In this document: positions 62,289 to 64,000 of the stretch, one piece after another | Layout of the letters: each line of letters begins with the position of its first letter | Numbering within the stretch: the stretch's first letter is position 1 | NCBI GenBank assembly: GCA_029207755.1 | Contig: JARCOQ010000002.1 | Location: 55,269,172 to 55,333,171, forward strand | Length of the DNA: 64,000 nt | Reading direction: 5' to 3' | Source of the DNA: Chamaea fasciata | Lineage: Eukaryota > Chordata > Aves > Passeriformes > Sylviidae | Made by a program: the position numbers and the translations under genes | The notes under the pieces: model-generated | What the model was told of the DNA's origin: nothing | The model's database searches: none | What the model saw: only the letters and a program-made list of their open reading frames with translations

Positions 62289-64000
62289 ACCAAAAAAGAT
62301 AAGAATCCAGAACTTCGGTGGGTTATTGAAGACCTAGATAAATTGCCAAACAAGCCAGCAAAGCTTTAAAGTGAGATGGAAAATAAAGCCATAAGACTGA
62401 CTTGGAACAAAACCCTTTAATAAGTCTTTTAATTTACTTCGTAGGCATGTCTCATGGGTGTTTGGGTGATTGGAACAGCATCCACCAGATCCATTAATTG
62501 CATCAAATCCAGGTGCTTGCTTGAAGCCAACATTTATTGATGCAAATTAACATTTTTGTGTTCAGGTAAATTCCAGCAGCTACTCACGTTTACCAGCAGC
62601 TGCAACTACTCTTTGTTTCCACCAAAACAAGTTTTTGCATGTGCATCCGTTGTGCCTGTTTATGAAAATTTATTTATAAATATTCATTTTATATTTTAAT
62701 AACTTCTATTTACACCCCTCAAGAAGACCAAATTACCACTGCAGTAATTGGCTCAACACTGACAAATACTTAGGCTGAGATAGAACAGACACTTCTCTGC
62801 AGTGAATGCCAGCTTAAACTATTCCTACCCCCTGCTTCTTCTTGAAGTATCTGTGTCAATGCTATCATCTTATCATTTCTTTTTCTTCTGTAGCCAAGTA
62901 AACATCTTTAATTAGACTCAATTAATGTGGATTGTGCCTTATATGGAGGCCTGAATTTGGATCACATCCCAACAACTTCAATTTTCCCATCATTTTATCA
63001 TAATCATCATTAATGTCTGGATCTGTAAATTGGTGTTGCTAAAGCTTGGATGATGTCTCAGATTCATGCAACAAGGATAATAAAAACAAATAGAATTGCT
63101 ACCTCAATCACTTAAAAAACCCCCCCACCTTTCTGAAGTTCTATCCAAGAGTAATGGCCTTAGCAGTCCCACCATTGACCCAGAGGCTCTTTTGTTGTTT
63201 TGTTAGCCAAGATGCCCTTAGCTTGTCAATTCATCTTTCCTGGTAGATCAGTGAAAGACAGAGGGATCCACATTTTCCTAGGGTTTTCTTCAGAGTGACA
63301 AATGGCTAGGGCCAGCTCCAGCTATGCCAGATGGTTCTGTACATGAACATCCCTCTCTTGCTGGTTATCTGCAGGACCCCTGCTACCCTGCACAGCCTTG
63401 CCACTGCTCAGATCAGTCTGAAGCAATTACAAGTTGATATCCTGTTTGTTGAGACCTGCCACGGGGCACAGTTTCACCCCACAGGCTGTTGCACACATTT
63501 CACTCAGCATTCAGGTGGCAACCATTCAAAGTGCCCAGTGCTTTATCTGTAGCCGTGACTGCCCACATCCAACGGGCTCTGGGCAGCATGCAGGGTTTGT
63601 GAAGTGAACTCAAATGAAAACCTTGGTTAGGAGAGCAGCAGAAGTGGTAGACTGAGACAAAACATGTAGGTTTTATTATACTGATAGCAACTCCCATTTC
63701 CAAATCACATGGGCTTTTGTGGTGACTCATTTCAGTCAACTGCACAAAGCTACTTTCCGGAGATTCTAGGACACAGCCTGTTGTCATCTTCTCAGAAGCC
63801 AATTTTTCCACAGTGAGTTAAAGGCTTTCCAACTAGAATAATTTTTAGCCTGAAGATGCTGTATTTACAAACTCCCCTTAGCACAGAGATAACTTTTACT
63901 GCTGCAAGTAATCAGAGATTTTTGGTCTTCGAGGAATTCTGTAAGGGTGGCTCTTCATTGAACCAGGCTGATGTATGAAACTGAAGGTTATTTGAAAAGC
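62289..64000. other. Noncoding DNA with a conserved-element-like stretch
   Basis: No gene is supported. 62880-63090 is AT-rich, repeat-free and dense in ATTAG/ATTAAT homeodomain-like cores, and has the texture of a conserved noncoding element. A C run lies near 63120-63127. The final kilobase has opposing frames of 73 and 103 codons without domains. Confidence 0.5.

Overview
This 64 kb window looks like vertebrate, and most probably bird, nuclear DNA from a gene-poor stretch: intergenic sequence or the inside of a very large intron. The best evidence is a set of CR1 (chicken repeat 1) retrotransposon 3' ends. Two keep the near-diagnostic tail of short ATTCTATG-type units, at 9478-9494 and about 18551-18573. 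A third CR1 fragment lies near 22965-23394, a minus-strand one at 58331-58470, and a probable older one near 45122-45230. Interspersed repeats are sparse, no Alu, L1 or B1 type elements were recognised, and no CpG-rich promoter island is visible by eye. All of this fits an avian genome. A probable endogenous retroviral LTR fragment on the minus strand (about 6250-6640) also fits, and recalls LTRs of songbird genomes, but I could not check the family.

I found no protein-coding gene I can defend. Open frames are short (the longest is 169 codons, 24484-24993). None shows a domain I recognise, and frames of this size are expected occasionally by chance in 64 kb read in six frames. No tRNA, rRNA, CRISPR array, operon or bacterial feature is present. 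The best exon-like segment is 24517-24786: 90 codons, phase 0 at both ends, between an acceptor-like TTTCAG and a donor-like CAG/GTACGT. It is speculative.

Layout: 1-6180 is unique noncoding DNA with small tandem duplications and pyrimidine tracts. 6188-6640 holds a 16-bp tandem duplication and the LTR-like piece. 8391-9494 holds a G/T tract and the first CR1. 9500-18057 is unique sequence with one A/GA tract. 18058-23394 holds CR1 copies 2 and 3, a 42-base T run and a GGAT array. 23395-45120 is largely unique, with several simple-sequence tracts and several AT-rich, TAAT-bearing stretches that resemble conserved noncoding elements. 45122-58470 holds the old CR1, a 35-bp tandem repeat, an 18-base G run, a 26-bp perfect palindrome and the minus-strand CR1. 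58471-64000 is AT-rich unique sequence.

No multi-gene system can be read from the window. If it has a function, it is most likely cis-regulatory or as an intron of a gene whose exons lie outside. The sequence-level curiosities (an A-B-B-A repeat arrangement, perfect hairpins, the palindrome, the exon-like segment) are listed with modest interest scores.
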